Shown piece by piece: positions 49,990 through 60,714 of a stretch of DNA of 64,000 bases. How positions within the stretch are numbered: position 1 is the stretch's first letter; each line of letters begins with the position of its first letter. The DNA is from Lentinus brumalis (taxonomy: Eukaryota; Basidiomycota; Agaricomycetes; Polyporales; Polyporaceae), in contig MARA01000048.1 in the NCBI GenBank assembly GCA_001792895.1, positions 124,001-188,000 on the forward strand. Direction: 5' to 3'. Below the pieces are notes generated by a model that worked only from the letters and a program-made list of their open reading frames with translations, had not been told where the DNA came from and searched no databases. The position numbers and the translations under genes are program-made.

Positions 49990-52900
49990 GCGCAGAGCGC
50001 GACCCCTCGCGGGTCGCGTTCTTGTCTCGCACGCGTCCCGACCGCCCTCGAACACCGCGAGCATGCAGTGGAAGCCCAAGATACCACGCGCGCAGGGCGC
50101 GCCCCACCTCCACGTCTCTTTGTCGCTCTTCGGGTGCCCATGACCACGACCTATCCCCGGATCTTCCCCCTCGCACCCCCGTTACCCCTGCCCCACCCCG
50201 CACTATTCCTGGTCTGAGGGACGCGTCTCTCCAGATCCTGCCCGCCACGCCACACGCCGCATATCGCACGGACACGCATGCATACGTATAGCTAATCGTC
50301 TAGTACTGTCGCTGTCGCTGTCTGCTGCTGCTCTTCTTGGTTTCCTCTCTGTCTCTATCTCTGTTATTTTGTTGCGTTCCGTTCTTGCCGCATCACATAT
50401 CTGCACGTATGTACGCTCATCTGTATGACTAGCCGCCATCATCTGTCCATAATCCACGCAATGCAATCAAGTGTTCGTTAAACATACACACTATCTCGGT
50501 CTCCCGACGTTCTACCCGTCGCCTGAAGTCCGCAGAGTGGCTATGGTGTTGAGCCACTTCGGACCCCAGTACTTTCGCTGCGTTCCCGACGTGACGAGGA
50601 CCGCGATAATAGGGTCCCAGCAACACGAGAAGCCCCCCCATCCCGAGGTCAGCAGACCACCCCAGCCAACAACACCGTGCCGTCACTCGCACGACGTGCC
50701 ACTGGGCGGAGTCCGGTTGAGCTGTCAACAGGGCCTCTAATAGCCGTCGCTGCTTCTCGAGCCACTTCTCGGCACGTACTTACACGCTCGCTCGGGCACC
50801 GGCTTTGTGCGGGCAGCCATGTCATGATCATGGGTCCCAGAGCGTGTGCTGGCTGACCATGCATGCGCTTGCAACGCAACACTCGTACTAGAATCTCGGA
50901 TGTGCTTCGAAGGCTGTATATTCGGACGCGGAGTTGTGGCGTGGTGAACTTGAGAGACTCGGGGCACCCTCGAATAGAGGTAGTCGACTCGCGGCTGTCG
51001 CCGACAGAGGACAAACCTTTGACGCGTCAACTGACCACTGTCCGCCAACGTACTGAGCACCCTCGAACGACCCCGGACGAAATCGGAGGTCGGATGTGCC
51101 AATAAGGCCTGACAGAGAACGGGATGACGAACAGAACACTGGACGGAATCCGCGGGGTGGATCACGCACCAAATAGAGCACGAATCCGAAGCGCAATGGA
51201 CTCAAGCTGCCATCAGAAGCGTCGCGTTTCCTGCGAGGACAGCGGGGTGCCAATGCCAACTCCAACGCCATTGCTGGGCTCGCGGTCGAAACACTCGGCA
51301 TTCGCAAGGGGTCCGAGGGAGACTGTCACTGAGCGCCGCCTGGGGCTGATGCCTCCGCACGATGTTCTTGCGAAACGTTGGCTGGACATCTGGCGCGCCG
51401 CATGAGAGCACACTGACATCAGATGAGAGCGCAAAGACGATAGCAGCGCTTACTCACCAGTGGCAAGAAGAAAGGAAGGCCACGAAATTCCTCGATGCGT
51501 CCGCACCACTGGCACGAGTGCGCGATAACGCCAGCCGTCGCTGCGTCTTGCGCGATAAGTGGCCTGAGGTGGGGGCGCCCGCATTGTCGTCGTCGGGTGC
51601 CCACTGGCAAGACTGAGCAGGCGGTGATAACAGAGAACGTGCGGTGAGAAGCAGATGCGGTGATAGCACGTATTATGTACGTGGTTTCACGGTGGATATG
51701 AAGGCCTTGATAACCATCGTCTGCATTCCGCCATGGTATTGCCCTCGCCCGCTCGCCGCGAGTCGTCACGGGGTGCCGTCGATCATCGCCGTTTACAGCA
51801 TCCCCACAGCACTGATAAGCACCCGAGGTTCGACGAGACTCAAGAGGGCACTCACAGCTCCGTAAGTCGATGGGTCACCTTGCAGGAAGCACTGCCGTGG
51901 CGGACGGCTGAGAACCTCGAGGCTTCCTATTGGATTCGTACTTCGACCTAAGCCCGCAGTCCGTCGCGGCCGACGGTGATAAGTCGCCTAGATACCCCGT
52001 TCTCCAAACACCGATGCTTGGATATAGCACGACACGCCTTATGTGCGTCCTCTTCTGCTCGCCACGCCCGCATCCCGAATTGGCGCCTGTCGCAAGAATA
52101 CGTCAAGATAGCGAGGAACCAGGAACTTAGCGGTATACACGTCATCAGGGCGGGCGTGAAGCAAGGAGCACAGCATCATCGTGTATGTATGTACCTGCCC
52201 AGTGCCGACCCATTGAACGGCTGCTCGCAACAGCGCGTATCCTGCAGATTTGCCCGGTCGATTGTCTGCGAACGCAATCTTGCCGCGATCTGTATATATG
52301 GCGGGAGGAGGGATGGAGATGATAGATCCGATACGGCGAGACCTGGCACGAGGCGACGTGGCGAGAAGTTCGTTGGAGATGACAGTACAGTCTCCGTATC
52401 GGCGGGTCGTCGTCGTGCGTCTGCAGAATGCGTGCTGGGTGACTGTGCGATGAGGTGAGTGGGACGTAAGGAAGGGGTAAGAGAAGACCTGCGGGTCGCA
52501 CGAGCTCTCGAGAGAATCCGTGCTCGAGGCGGCACGTATGCTTCGTGGCTACTCGTGTACGGCTTGAGGTGTTGAGCCTTGAGGTGTCCGCCTACAATGC
52601 CATATGAGCGAGATGGCAGCAAGATGGTGAGCGGTTAGGTACATACGGATCGACGCGCAAGAGGTTCGCAGGCAATGCGCTGTGCAGAGTCAAGCTTCGA
52701 AGTTGATGCCCGTGTTGCGGAATGAAGACACCAATGAGCTCTTAAAGCATCGACGCGCTGTGGATGCATTCTCGGTAGGGCATGCCTCACGAGGAGCTCG
52801 TCGAGGGCATCGAGTCGGGATCGATGTGGGGGTCTCGGTGACGCTTGGCGACGTCAAGTCCGTCGTCGATACGTACAAGGGGCATGTCGGTGAACGGAGT

Positions 52901-53360
52901 CCCTGAGCAAGCACACTCACGCAGTTTGCCTCCCTGCGTTTCAGGTTCTTGCCGACCTTCGGTGGCATTCTCGACTCCCGACAACTCAGGCTGGAATCCG
53001 GGAGCTCTAGGCGCGACGTATGCGTGAGTCCATGTGTACGGAGTAGATCGATTGAGCAGAGAATAGGTATGGGCAGTAGAGTACTTACTGTTGCTGGGAC
53101 TCGGGAGGACTCGCGCGGCCAAGAGGTCTGCGGCGCCGGCCCTAAAGCTGGCAATAAGTGACTGTGATCGCACATGACGTGTGACGGCACGCGTCGAGCG
53201 CTCGCCGAGTCGCGTCTGCGAGACTCCCCCGGCAGTACTACATAAGTCTAGCGCCGTTTGTGCACGGCAGAGCCCGCTACCTTCGAATGACCGACAGTGA
53301 CCTCCAATCGTGCATCGTACTAGTGCAGTATACACTTGTAAACAATGAGTACTCTATATC
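49990..53360. other. 3.4-kb stretch with no recognised gene
   Basis: The first few hundred bases are a C/T-rich probable 3' UTR. Beyond that, frames on both strands overlap and none carries a known motif. A complement frame at 52690-52969 (MPPKVGKNLKRREANC) could be a small exon but cannot be supported. No long repeat was seen. Confidence 0.35.
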
Positions 53361-54318
53361 TCAAATAACGTCGTCGAAATTGTCGGTAAATAATGCCGGA
53401 GGAGGTGCTACGGTCTCGGAACGTCTGCAGATGAGGGATATTGCATGTAGTTGAAAGCCGACTCGCCAGAGACGCCACTCATGGGGCGGTCTGTCATCTG
53501 TTTTGTAGCGTATGGCGGTGCACTCCGCCAGAACGAGATCCCCAATCATGAGGTCAGTTATAGGCATGCGGTCCATGTTTGCTTTCTTGGTAAAGCCGTG
53601 GGTGGCGTCGAAGACATCTCTGAATCCCTGGTAAGGTTTGTCAGCACGCAACTGATCTATGAGATTGTGAGGGTCGTACCGTGTGGTTGGGGGCACTCAT
53701 GCGGTTAATGGTCAAGAAGTCGAGCTCCGTGAATGGGGACGCTAGCCGAGGCGCGACACAAATTGATCAGTAACAAGGATGGCGGACGACATGCTGAATC
53801 CTTACTTGACGGTGGCGAGGCCATGCTGAGTATGTCGTTGATACGACTGCGGTCAACGTCACGGACGAGGTCCAGTTGCACGCGAAGGCGGGGACGAGTC
53901 TCTGATTCTGAGGACATGTACATCAAAGAAGCGAGGTGACCCACAGCCCATAATTGCGGGACGTCGGAGCCGTCCGGCATGGTGATGTAAGCACTTCGCG
54001 TCGCATCACCCCATCGGATGGAGGAGGGCAAGTTGGCGAGGGAGTACTCGCTTCGAGTGACGCATTGATGGTCCGTGAACCGAGTAAGGCGTCTGTAATA
54101 CACAGTAGGAGATTTGCATCAGCTGGGCAGTGCCAATGGAGAGTATATACTCACTCGGAAACCGCCCTCGGCACCCAAGGCTGCGTCGCAAGAGCGTACT
54201 CCCCCATGGCCTGATGACAAGACCGATCCGTTTCCGAACAGGCAGTGAGGCTAGAAAACAGGTGAACTTCGTATCAACGGAGTGAGGAGGATACGTACGT
54301 TTCTGATGCGTCGCTCAT
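53361..54318 (-). CDS. Unrecognised protein, paralogue A of a local three-gene family
   Basis: Exons were assembled on the complement. MSDASE (ATG 54318) is spliced to MGEYALATQPWVPRAVSE (about 54209-54157), then to RRLTRFTDHQCVTRSEYSLA, IRWGDATRSAYITMPDGSDV, LWAVGHLASLMYMSSESETR and LVRDVDRSRINDILSMASP (54090-53820). A last exon has GFRDVFDATHGF, DRMPITDLMIGDLVLAE and WRLWRVGFQLHAISLICRR, with a stop at 53361. The segments DVDR...ASPP, FDAT, DRMP..DL..GD and W.LW...F...SI match paralogue B at 57776-59086, which supports both models. No known domain was recognised. It lacks a signal peptide and TM segments, so it is probably cytosolic or nuclear. Confidence 0.55.
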
Positions 54319-54887
54319 GGAAGAGGAGGAGGAGGAAAGGTGAGAGCGCGAACGGCGAAAAATGCACTCGTGTCTCGTGTGACTGGAGGCTTGTTACGCG
54401 TATGGGTGACACGGGTTCGTACGTGGAGATAATGAACAGTGTAGAGTTTCAGTAAGACGGATGCACCTTTTACCGGCATCCCGGACGAGTGCATCCTTCG
54501 TAGCGCTCATAACACAGCCACTGATGGCACAGAGCGCGCATGCCGCGACCTGCCCACTGAGGTCTAAACCACGTATTACCTCAACGGTCGCTTCAACCAC
54601 GTACTGTCCGACATGCCAGACGGACTTCTAGTCAAGTCGATGGCGGTAATCTCCTTCCAGGTTAGTATGCGTCTCCTCCTGACACGTACTGACTGCCTTA
54701 CTCTCGTACTTTATACAGTTCATAGTACTACGGTCTCGATGGAGTCGCAAGGAACAAATCGGAGCGTGAAACACTCGCTTTGGCCGGGGATGGTCAAAGC
54801 ACCCGAATGCATGGCTTTGGCCGGGGGATGGCCAATGGACCCGACCACGGTCTAAGCTATTGTGCAAAGACCATTGTCCCCCGGTCC
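54319..54887. other. Intergenic stretch
   Basis: It separates the complement-strand paralogue A from the plus-strand oxygenase promoter. A frame at 54394-54600 on the complement is unrecognised. The words TTTGGCCGGGG and GATGGCCAA/GATGGTCAA recur at 54779-54835 as a short imperfect duplication. Confidence 0.35.
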
Positions 54888-54894
54888 TATATAT
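54888..54894 (+). promoter_or_regulatory. TATA box, probable promoter of the TET/JBP-like gene
   Basis: TATATAT is preceded by C-rich sequence and followed by a C/T-rich leader with possible GTATGT and GTAAGT splice donors at about 55034 and 55144. I infer that the oxygenase transcript starts near 54920, with non-coding or short 5' exons. Confidence 0.4.
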
Positions 54895-55192
54895 GGCCTT
54901 TTGTTTGGCACCGGATCCCTCGGACTCTCCGATCGCTCCTCTGTCGACCACCTGGCTCACCTCCTCCCATCCTGCTCACCCCCACGCTTCTGACGCCGGC
55001 CTCTCTCTATCTTTCAAACCCCGGAAAGCCCCGAGGTATGTCAATCTGACCTATATCCGATGGCATACACCCACTAATGATCTGCGTTCGTAGGTTCACG
55101 GAGCACGTCGTGGTTTGGGTCTGTGGCTATCGAAAACTCACCTCGTAAGTCATTATCCAGTTCAACTTAGCTCTCTCGGCCGTCGTGCCTGC

Positions 55193-55427
55193 GGTGGTTG
55201 CATACCCGCACTTGGGAATCCCACCTACGGTCGCGACCGAGGCTGCTATTCCGCGTTTGACAGACACCAACCACTCATGGTTATTGCCCCCTTGGTGGTT
55301 GCATACCCGCACTTGGGAATCCCACCTACGGTCGCGACCGAGGCCGCTATTCCGCGTTTGACATACACCAACCACTCATGGTTATTGCCCCCTTGGTGGT
55401 TGCATACCCGCACTTGGGAATCCCACC
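55193..55427. repeat. 101-base tandem repeat, 2.3 copies
   Basis: GGTGGTTGCATACCCGCACT begins at 55193, 55294 and 55395, a period of 101 bases. The units are nearly identical (for example GAGGCTGCT against GAGGCCGCT). The array sits just before the first recognised coding exon of the oxygenase gene, so it lies in its 5' UTR/intron or promoter. Confidence 0.9.
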
Positions 55428-55476
55428 GAGCGTCACACATCTCTGAAATTCTCTCATGACATTCAGCTAACCACAG

Positions 55477-57386
55477 ATGCTGCAGACCGCACTGGCTCGA
55501 TACATCGCCCGAAGGCTGCAGTTGGTGAGTGCCCATCTCCGAGTGGTTACTCACTGCAATATCCTGATGCTTGTGCGACCACTGTGCAAGCAATGACGTC
55601 CCACTTACGCAGAAGCCCCTACAACCTACGTGAGCAACATGACTCTCTGACAGCGTCTGAAAGTACTCAATCTATGGAACTTCAGGGCCGCGAACCGCTC
55701 GCGTAACATCGTACCAGGTGCATCCCACAGGTTCTACTATCACGGTGTGCAGGATTTTGACCTAGATGTTTATTATCAGACTATCTTACGAAACGGACGA
55801 TGCACATCAGCATTCCGAGGCGACATTCAGACCGACGTTCTCGCCGCTGAAGCTCAAGAACTACATGAACGTTACCTAGCAGGCCATGCTGCAGACGACG
55901 AAGACCCCGAGGTCGAAGACGCGCCCGAGGTCGAAGACTGTGCTGCGGGTGTGGACCTGCTTTCGAGGGGCAAGGGGAGCTTCAACATATTGGCTCGCTC
56001 GACGCCGACAGGCAGATCAAGTTGCACGCGTGCTGCCAGCACAGATACCAATAGGAACGCCTCCGATGCTGTGTCCGGAAACCCCGAGCGCCGCGCTGAC
56101 AGAACGAAAGTGTTCTCAAAGCAGAAGAAGCGAGAACGGAGGGTGTTCGAAGGGCCGGGCCCGCGTTACTCCCCGTATGTCGGTCGTAGTACGAAGGCTT
56201 CGGCAAAGACGAAGAAACAAAGAGCTGAATCTATCCATACCGACTTCGTATGGACATCTTCGGTCGTTGATCGCTTTAACCGAGTCGCGAACTCCGGGAT
56301 GGTAGGTGTTCGACTTCAGCCTGGCGAATACCCAAGGCAACCGGAGACGAAGGCGCAAACTTTGCAGCGGGGACTCGACGAGATCGAGTGGGACGGCGAG
56401 TATGTATGTCTTTTGCCTGGTTACATCAGATACTAATTATATCTATCCAAGGCACGACATGACTATTGTCGATGCACATGACAGAGTCATTGTCTACCTC
56501 TCAAGAAAATCACCCAACATGGATCCGGTGCTCACTCGAGTCGAACAACAGTTCGAAACGGCCCGAGATGCGTACAGGTTCAAGCCGTCGCAGACCGACC
56601 ATCGGCGAGGGAAGTACAAGGCTGCTGCCGCTGCTGCAAGTTATGGTGGCGGTCAACAGGTGCGTCCTTCCAAGCTCGACGCAATCTGCCTGGTTAACTC
56701 TCGTCAACACAAGAGGGTGGGAAATTTGAGGGACACGGCCCACAACAAGCAAGTAATCGACCGGGAGCTGCTAGGAAACGACGATGTCATCAAGCTCGCA
56801 GGTTTCGTGGACGGTACGCAGACCCTGCACATCCTAACCGGTTTCAAGCTCACAACCATTCTCAGCGGCATTTCAGAACGCAGCCTATGACCTCCACGAA
56901 GAGTACGGACGGGTGTTAACCTCCATTTGCGATAATGATCCTCAAGTGCGACGGAACTTCGCCAATAGCGTCTTCGCAGGTGTCACGTTCAACTTCGGTC
57001 CTCAGGCGTGCACGATCCCTCACACGGACCACCTGAACATCCCGACAGGGTGGTGCGCCGTCGTTGCCCTTGGAAACTTCAACGCAGATGAGGGAGGTCA
57101 CCTCATCCTCTGGGATCTCAACGTCCTCATACGCTTCCCTCGTGGAGCGATCATCTTCTTGCCGTCCGCTCTCCTTATCCACTCGAACACTCTCGTTCCC
57201 GAAGGTCAATGCCGGTACTCATTCACACAATACACCGCTGGAGGGCTCGCACGATGGGTAGAGTGTGGTTTCATGTCGCAGAAAGAGTTCACGCGACGCG
57301 GTCATGCATTTGAGCGGACACCTCAAGAGCGGTGGGAGGAAGGTCTGGCTAGATTTCCGCAATGGACTCAATGGGCTTCTGAGTAA
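55477..57386 (+). CDS. TET/JBP-like 2-oxoglutarate Fe(II) dioxygenase
   Basis: Exons 55477-55524 (MLQTALARYIARRLQL), 55654-56399 and 56452 onward join in phase; upstream exons are possible after the CTAACCACAG acceptor. The N-terminal part has LKVLNLWNFRAANRSRNIVP, an acidic stretch and a Lys/Arg-rich linker (KQKKRERR, KASAKTKKQR). The catalytic core is near the C-terminus. Fe(II) ligands fit the HxD of PHTDHLN (codons 57021-57029) and the distal His of LLIHSN (57180-57182), and the 2-oxoglutarate Arg fits CRYSFTQYT (57213-57215). WCAVVALGNF, EGGHLILWDL, FPRGAIIFLPSALL and GGLARWVECGF complete it. The stop is at 57386. This pattern is that of the fungal TET/JBP family, whose members oxidise 5-methylcytosine or related bases and are expanded in basidiomycetes, often with KDZ transposons. 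All ligands are present. Substrate is inferred from family only. Confidence 0.8.
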
Positions 57387-57775
57387 TTATTAGGTCTGTG
57401 TCGCTCGCTTCTAACGATGGTCTGTGTCAATATATTCGGATAGTTCATATGTTACATCGATACCGTTCTTCGTAACAGCACCCTGCGCCGAGACTCTCAA
57501 GGAATACAAATTGACAGTACGGGTGACTCCCTCGGAGTCCATCCCAAGGACTGATTCCCACATGCCTTCGCGTCATGATTCGCCGGCACTTTCAGTCAAT
57601 GTCTCAGACCGCTAATCATATAGTCACAGGGCATCGTACTTGTGTGTGTATGCGCTCAAACACTTATCGCCTGAGATGTCCTCGCGCTCGGCCCTAGCAC
57701 TGCAGTAGAACTCTATTTGGGACAAAGATTCACATCATACATTGTGTACGGTGGTAGCGAAAGTAAGTACTATTA
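57387..57775. other. Convergent 3' intergenic region
   Basis: It lies between the 3' ends of the oxygenase gene and paralogue B. A 63-codon frame at 57424-57615 has no support. No repeat was seen. Confidence 0.4.
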
Positions 57776-59086
57776 CTACGCCGCTTTTGACGACACGACA
57801 GCTTTTGACGACACGACATCAGTAGCCCGATCCGCCTTCCAGACATAGAGTTCGGGGCGACGTCTGGCGAAGAGACGAGAGATAGACCGCATGCGGAACT
57901 CCGTGGTCCACAAGTGCCAGCCTGGAATGGCAGGCCCAGTGGTACGCACTTTAGTCCGCAGAATATATCCCTCTACGACGACTATGTCGCCCACGACGAG
58001 GTCAGACACAGAGATACGAGGCATGCGATCCTTGGGACCGAACACACTCGTCGCGTCGTAGACGTGTGGGAACAGCTGGATGATACCATGAGCTCGGTGA
58101 TGCAAGTGTTCGACGCTCAAACGGGTACATACAATTGTGGCATTCTTCGACGGTGGCTGGTATATGGCGCGCATATACTGCGTAGTCCGTTCTGCCCAAT
58201 TGTGTCAGTCGAGGTGGGGGAATGTTCATGAGCGGTGCTTACTCCTAGGAGGGCTCGCAATCTCCCAGATGCGGCTGAGAGCTTGCCGGTCGACGTCACG
58301 GAGGAGGTGGATGCTCACCGACGAGCGTTGAAATTCGTGGTGCCTCGAGGACGTGAACATGGTGTCTGCCAAGACACCCGCTACGACGACGTCGAACGTG
58401 TCGAGATCGTCACCGAGAACCTTGTCGTGCCAGACTACCTCGGAAGGAATGTTGGCCAAAGAGCGACGATGGCCCTGGTTGAGGTCAAGGACAGCTTGTA
58501 TGCGGCTATACGGTGTGTAGAGTCAGTGATATTCATAGCAGATACGAGCATGTAGCGCACTTGACGTCGACGTGCAGCATATCCCCTTTCCAGCCGTTCC
58601 AGTTCGGGTACGTGATAGCTCGGAGGGCCAGGTCTTGCACTGTGTCTGGAGCACTGTCCGCCTCGTCGGTGTACTCACCAGACACGCTATCGGGGAAGTG
58701 TTTTTTCAGCGCCTCGCGTGCACTGTCAGTGCTCTCGTCGCTGTCGTAGTTGCTACGGTGAATACATCTGGCAGTGGTCGGCGATCAGAGAGCGTGTGTA
58801 CTCACCGTTCCATGGACATGAGCAGTTCCTCCTCGCTAGAGGGATCGGCAACAGGGTGGGTAGCGTGCGCATCTTGGAACAGGAGCCTCAGAGTCTCTTC
58901 GTCGTCATCGCTAGAGCTATCGCTGTCAACGAATAAAGCGCGAACAGTGTCGGGCGTGCGGCATGACCTGGATCTCGTCATAAGAAGATTAGTACAATAG
59001 CCAATGTACAGTGAATGAGAGCGGACGTACCGAATCCGTTTCTCAGGCGGCGCATCCGCAGGCGTCGAGGGGCGACTGTGTTGCAT
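57776..59086 (-). CDS. Unrecognised protein, paralogue B of a local three-gene family
   Basis: The start MQHSRPSTPADAPPEKRIR (ATG 59086) is spliced to RTPDTVRALFVDSDSSSDDD, an acidic Ser/Asp-rich segment that continues to SEEELLMSMER (58805). Next come DESTDSAREALKKHFPDSVS and DTVQDLALRAITYPNWNGWK (58740-58580). The following exon has SEVVWHDKVLGDDLDTFDVV, GVLADTMFTSSRHHEF and LLRDVDRQALSRIWEIASPP. The last exon carries FPHVYDATSVFGPKDRMPRI, SDLVVGDIVVVEGYILR, and WHLWTTEFRMRSISRLFARR, and ends with a duplicated VVSSKA. The DVDR..ASPP, DAT, DRMP..DL..GD and W.LW...F motifs match paralogue A. No domain is known to me. The acidic low-complexity N-terminus suggests a nuclear or adaptor role, but that is only a guess. 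Confidence 0.6.
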
Positions 59087-59578
59087 GGGGGATGTTGAAC
59101 GCGCAAAGAGGATGAGCACGGATTCTGGGTAGGAAGGGAGTGTCGTCCTTTCGCGTCGGCTGGGGTTCGTGTCAACAAGTGTACATAAAGTCGGAACAAT
59201 GACCTCCCGGCGCAGGCTGAGGATGCATTTTTCTGGGGTCAGGACATGGAGTTCCGCCGGGGAGGAGCGAGACTAGTTCGCCGAGTTGACATATGTGGCT
59301 GTGCGCCGCATGGCTACGAAACTGCGTCGTGACTAGGTCCGCGTCGGAGGTGTTCGCAGACCCGATATCGGCAAATTGCTGTCCCGGTTGGGAATCTCAA
59401 GGCACAATTTCATGATTCGCCGATCCAGACTTGTAGGTGAGGAAGGCACCGTCGTATCATGGGTCACAATTTGTATCGACGTCAAAGCCGCCAGTCGAGA
59501 AGCAGGAATTTGCAGTCCAGAGGTGGATAGACTACGTGGAAGGAGAGGATACTATGTATGTTTTACGTCGACGGAGTA
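59087..59578. other. Intergenic stretch
   Basis: It contains the presumed promoter of paralogue B and the 3' flank of paralogue C. No gene was recognised. Confidence 0.4.
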
Positions 59579-60441
59579 CTACACATCGATAGTAGAGACA
59601 GGCACGTCTGCGATGGAGAGATGGGCGGCGTGATCGCTCGCCACATGAGCTAGCACAATCTTGTCCGTTCTGAGCACAAACTCTGCTGGACCGCGGGTGA
59701 AGTCGGCGTGCAGATGAATAGAGACGTCCAGTACGACGAGGTCGTGTTTCTGAAGTGCAGCGGGTGGGACGAGAGTACCGGGTCGTCCGAACTTACAGTC
59801 CGTGTAGTCGCGGACCTCGTGAGAGTAGTGCAGCTGTGAAAGACGACGTGAGACCAGTGGCTGTAGTATGCAGGCCTGAAACACGTACGAGTTCATGGTA
59901 GAGCGCCCCTGGAGGTGGATGTTGACGAGCTTCTGGTAGGAACACTTGGGCAGATACCATATCGTCGTCTGTGCGGGGCGAGTTAGTAGGGGAAGTAGGA
60001 ATAGGATGTGTTGCTTACCCATCGGCAAGGCTGTCAGGAAGGGGCGACGAACTGCGTGGAAGTTGTCGTCTACCCGCTTGGCGTCATCGAGGTAGAGAGG
60101 GAAGACTGTCACGAACGGGCAGGGATCGTCGAGGCAGACCAAGTCCAGCACGGCGATGAGACGATGGAGCTCGGGTGCGCCCATGCTGCCCGTGCGGGAC
60201 CAGACGGCGTGCTTACGATGAGAGTCCCAAGCCCAGTCGCAGTTCTCCGTGTCCAATGTGGAGAGAGCGCGAGGCACGGTAGTCATGGACGCCTTGCGAA
60301 TAACGTCGAGAATCCTTCACGTCCAGCGTCAGCAAACATCACGCGAGGAACGGTTAACGGCACTTACCGCATTTTCCACCCGGGATACAGCTCCCCTGTG
60401 CGAGAGAGCTGAGGGTTGGGGATGAGGGTGGGCTCAGTCAT
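59579..60441 (-). CDS. Unrecognised protein, diverged paralogue C of the local family
   Basis: ATG 60441 starts MTEPTLIPNPQLSHRGAVSR, which splices over an intron (GTAAGT...GTGAAG) to ILDVIRKASMTTVPRALSTL and DWAWDSHRKHAVWSRTGSMG. After that come HRLIAVLDLVCLDDPCPFVT, VFPLYLDDAKRVDDNFHAVR and PFLTALPM. The last exons read TIWYLPKCSYQKLVNIHLQG, LQPLVSRRLSQLHYSHEVRD, FGRPGTLVPPAALQKHDLVV and FVLRTDKIVLAHVASDHAAH, with a stop at 59579. The block FGRPGTLVPPAALQKHDLVV aligns with FGPKDRMPRISVSDLVVGDI of paralogue B, so I place it in the same family with much divergence. A strong TATA element lies about 76 bases upstream. Confidence 0.55.
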
Positions 60442-60516
60442 GGAGAGGAAGATGCGTAGTAATGGGTGGTCGGACGGAAGGGCAATGCATGGAGGAATCA
60501 AAAATCAGAGCGCTTC

Positions 60517-60525
60517 TATATATAA
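60517..60525 (-). promoter_or_regulatory. TATA box of paralogue C
   Basis: The complement reads TTATATATA about 76 bases before the ATG at 60441, a strong consensus for a fungal TATA box. Confidence 0.55.
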
Positions 60526-60714
60526 GGGAGGGTACATGGCAATTTTTACGATACGTGCTCTACACGCTCGGCAGACACATGACCGCCGACTGGCTAGCAG
60601 TCGGAATTTTCGGAGCAGCGATTGGCAGCAGAACTGTTACCACCTCATGGCGAGACTGTTCGCGAATATGGGTTAGCGGATACTGAGATTTGGAGGATGT
60701 CCGAAAGGATTGAC

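Noticed and set aside
52690..53190. Complement frame including MPPKVGKNLKRREANC
   Set aside because: It might be a small exon, but I found no consistent second exon and no family match by eye.
54600..55476. Search for a KDZ transposase next to the TET/JBP-like gene
   Set aside because: No transposase-like catalytic motif or long coding stretch was seen here or elsewhere in the window.
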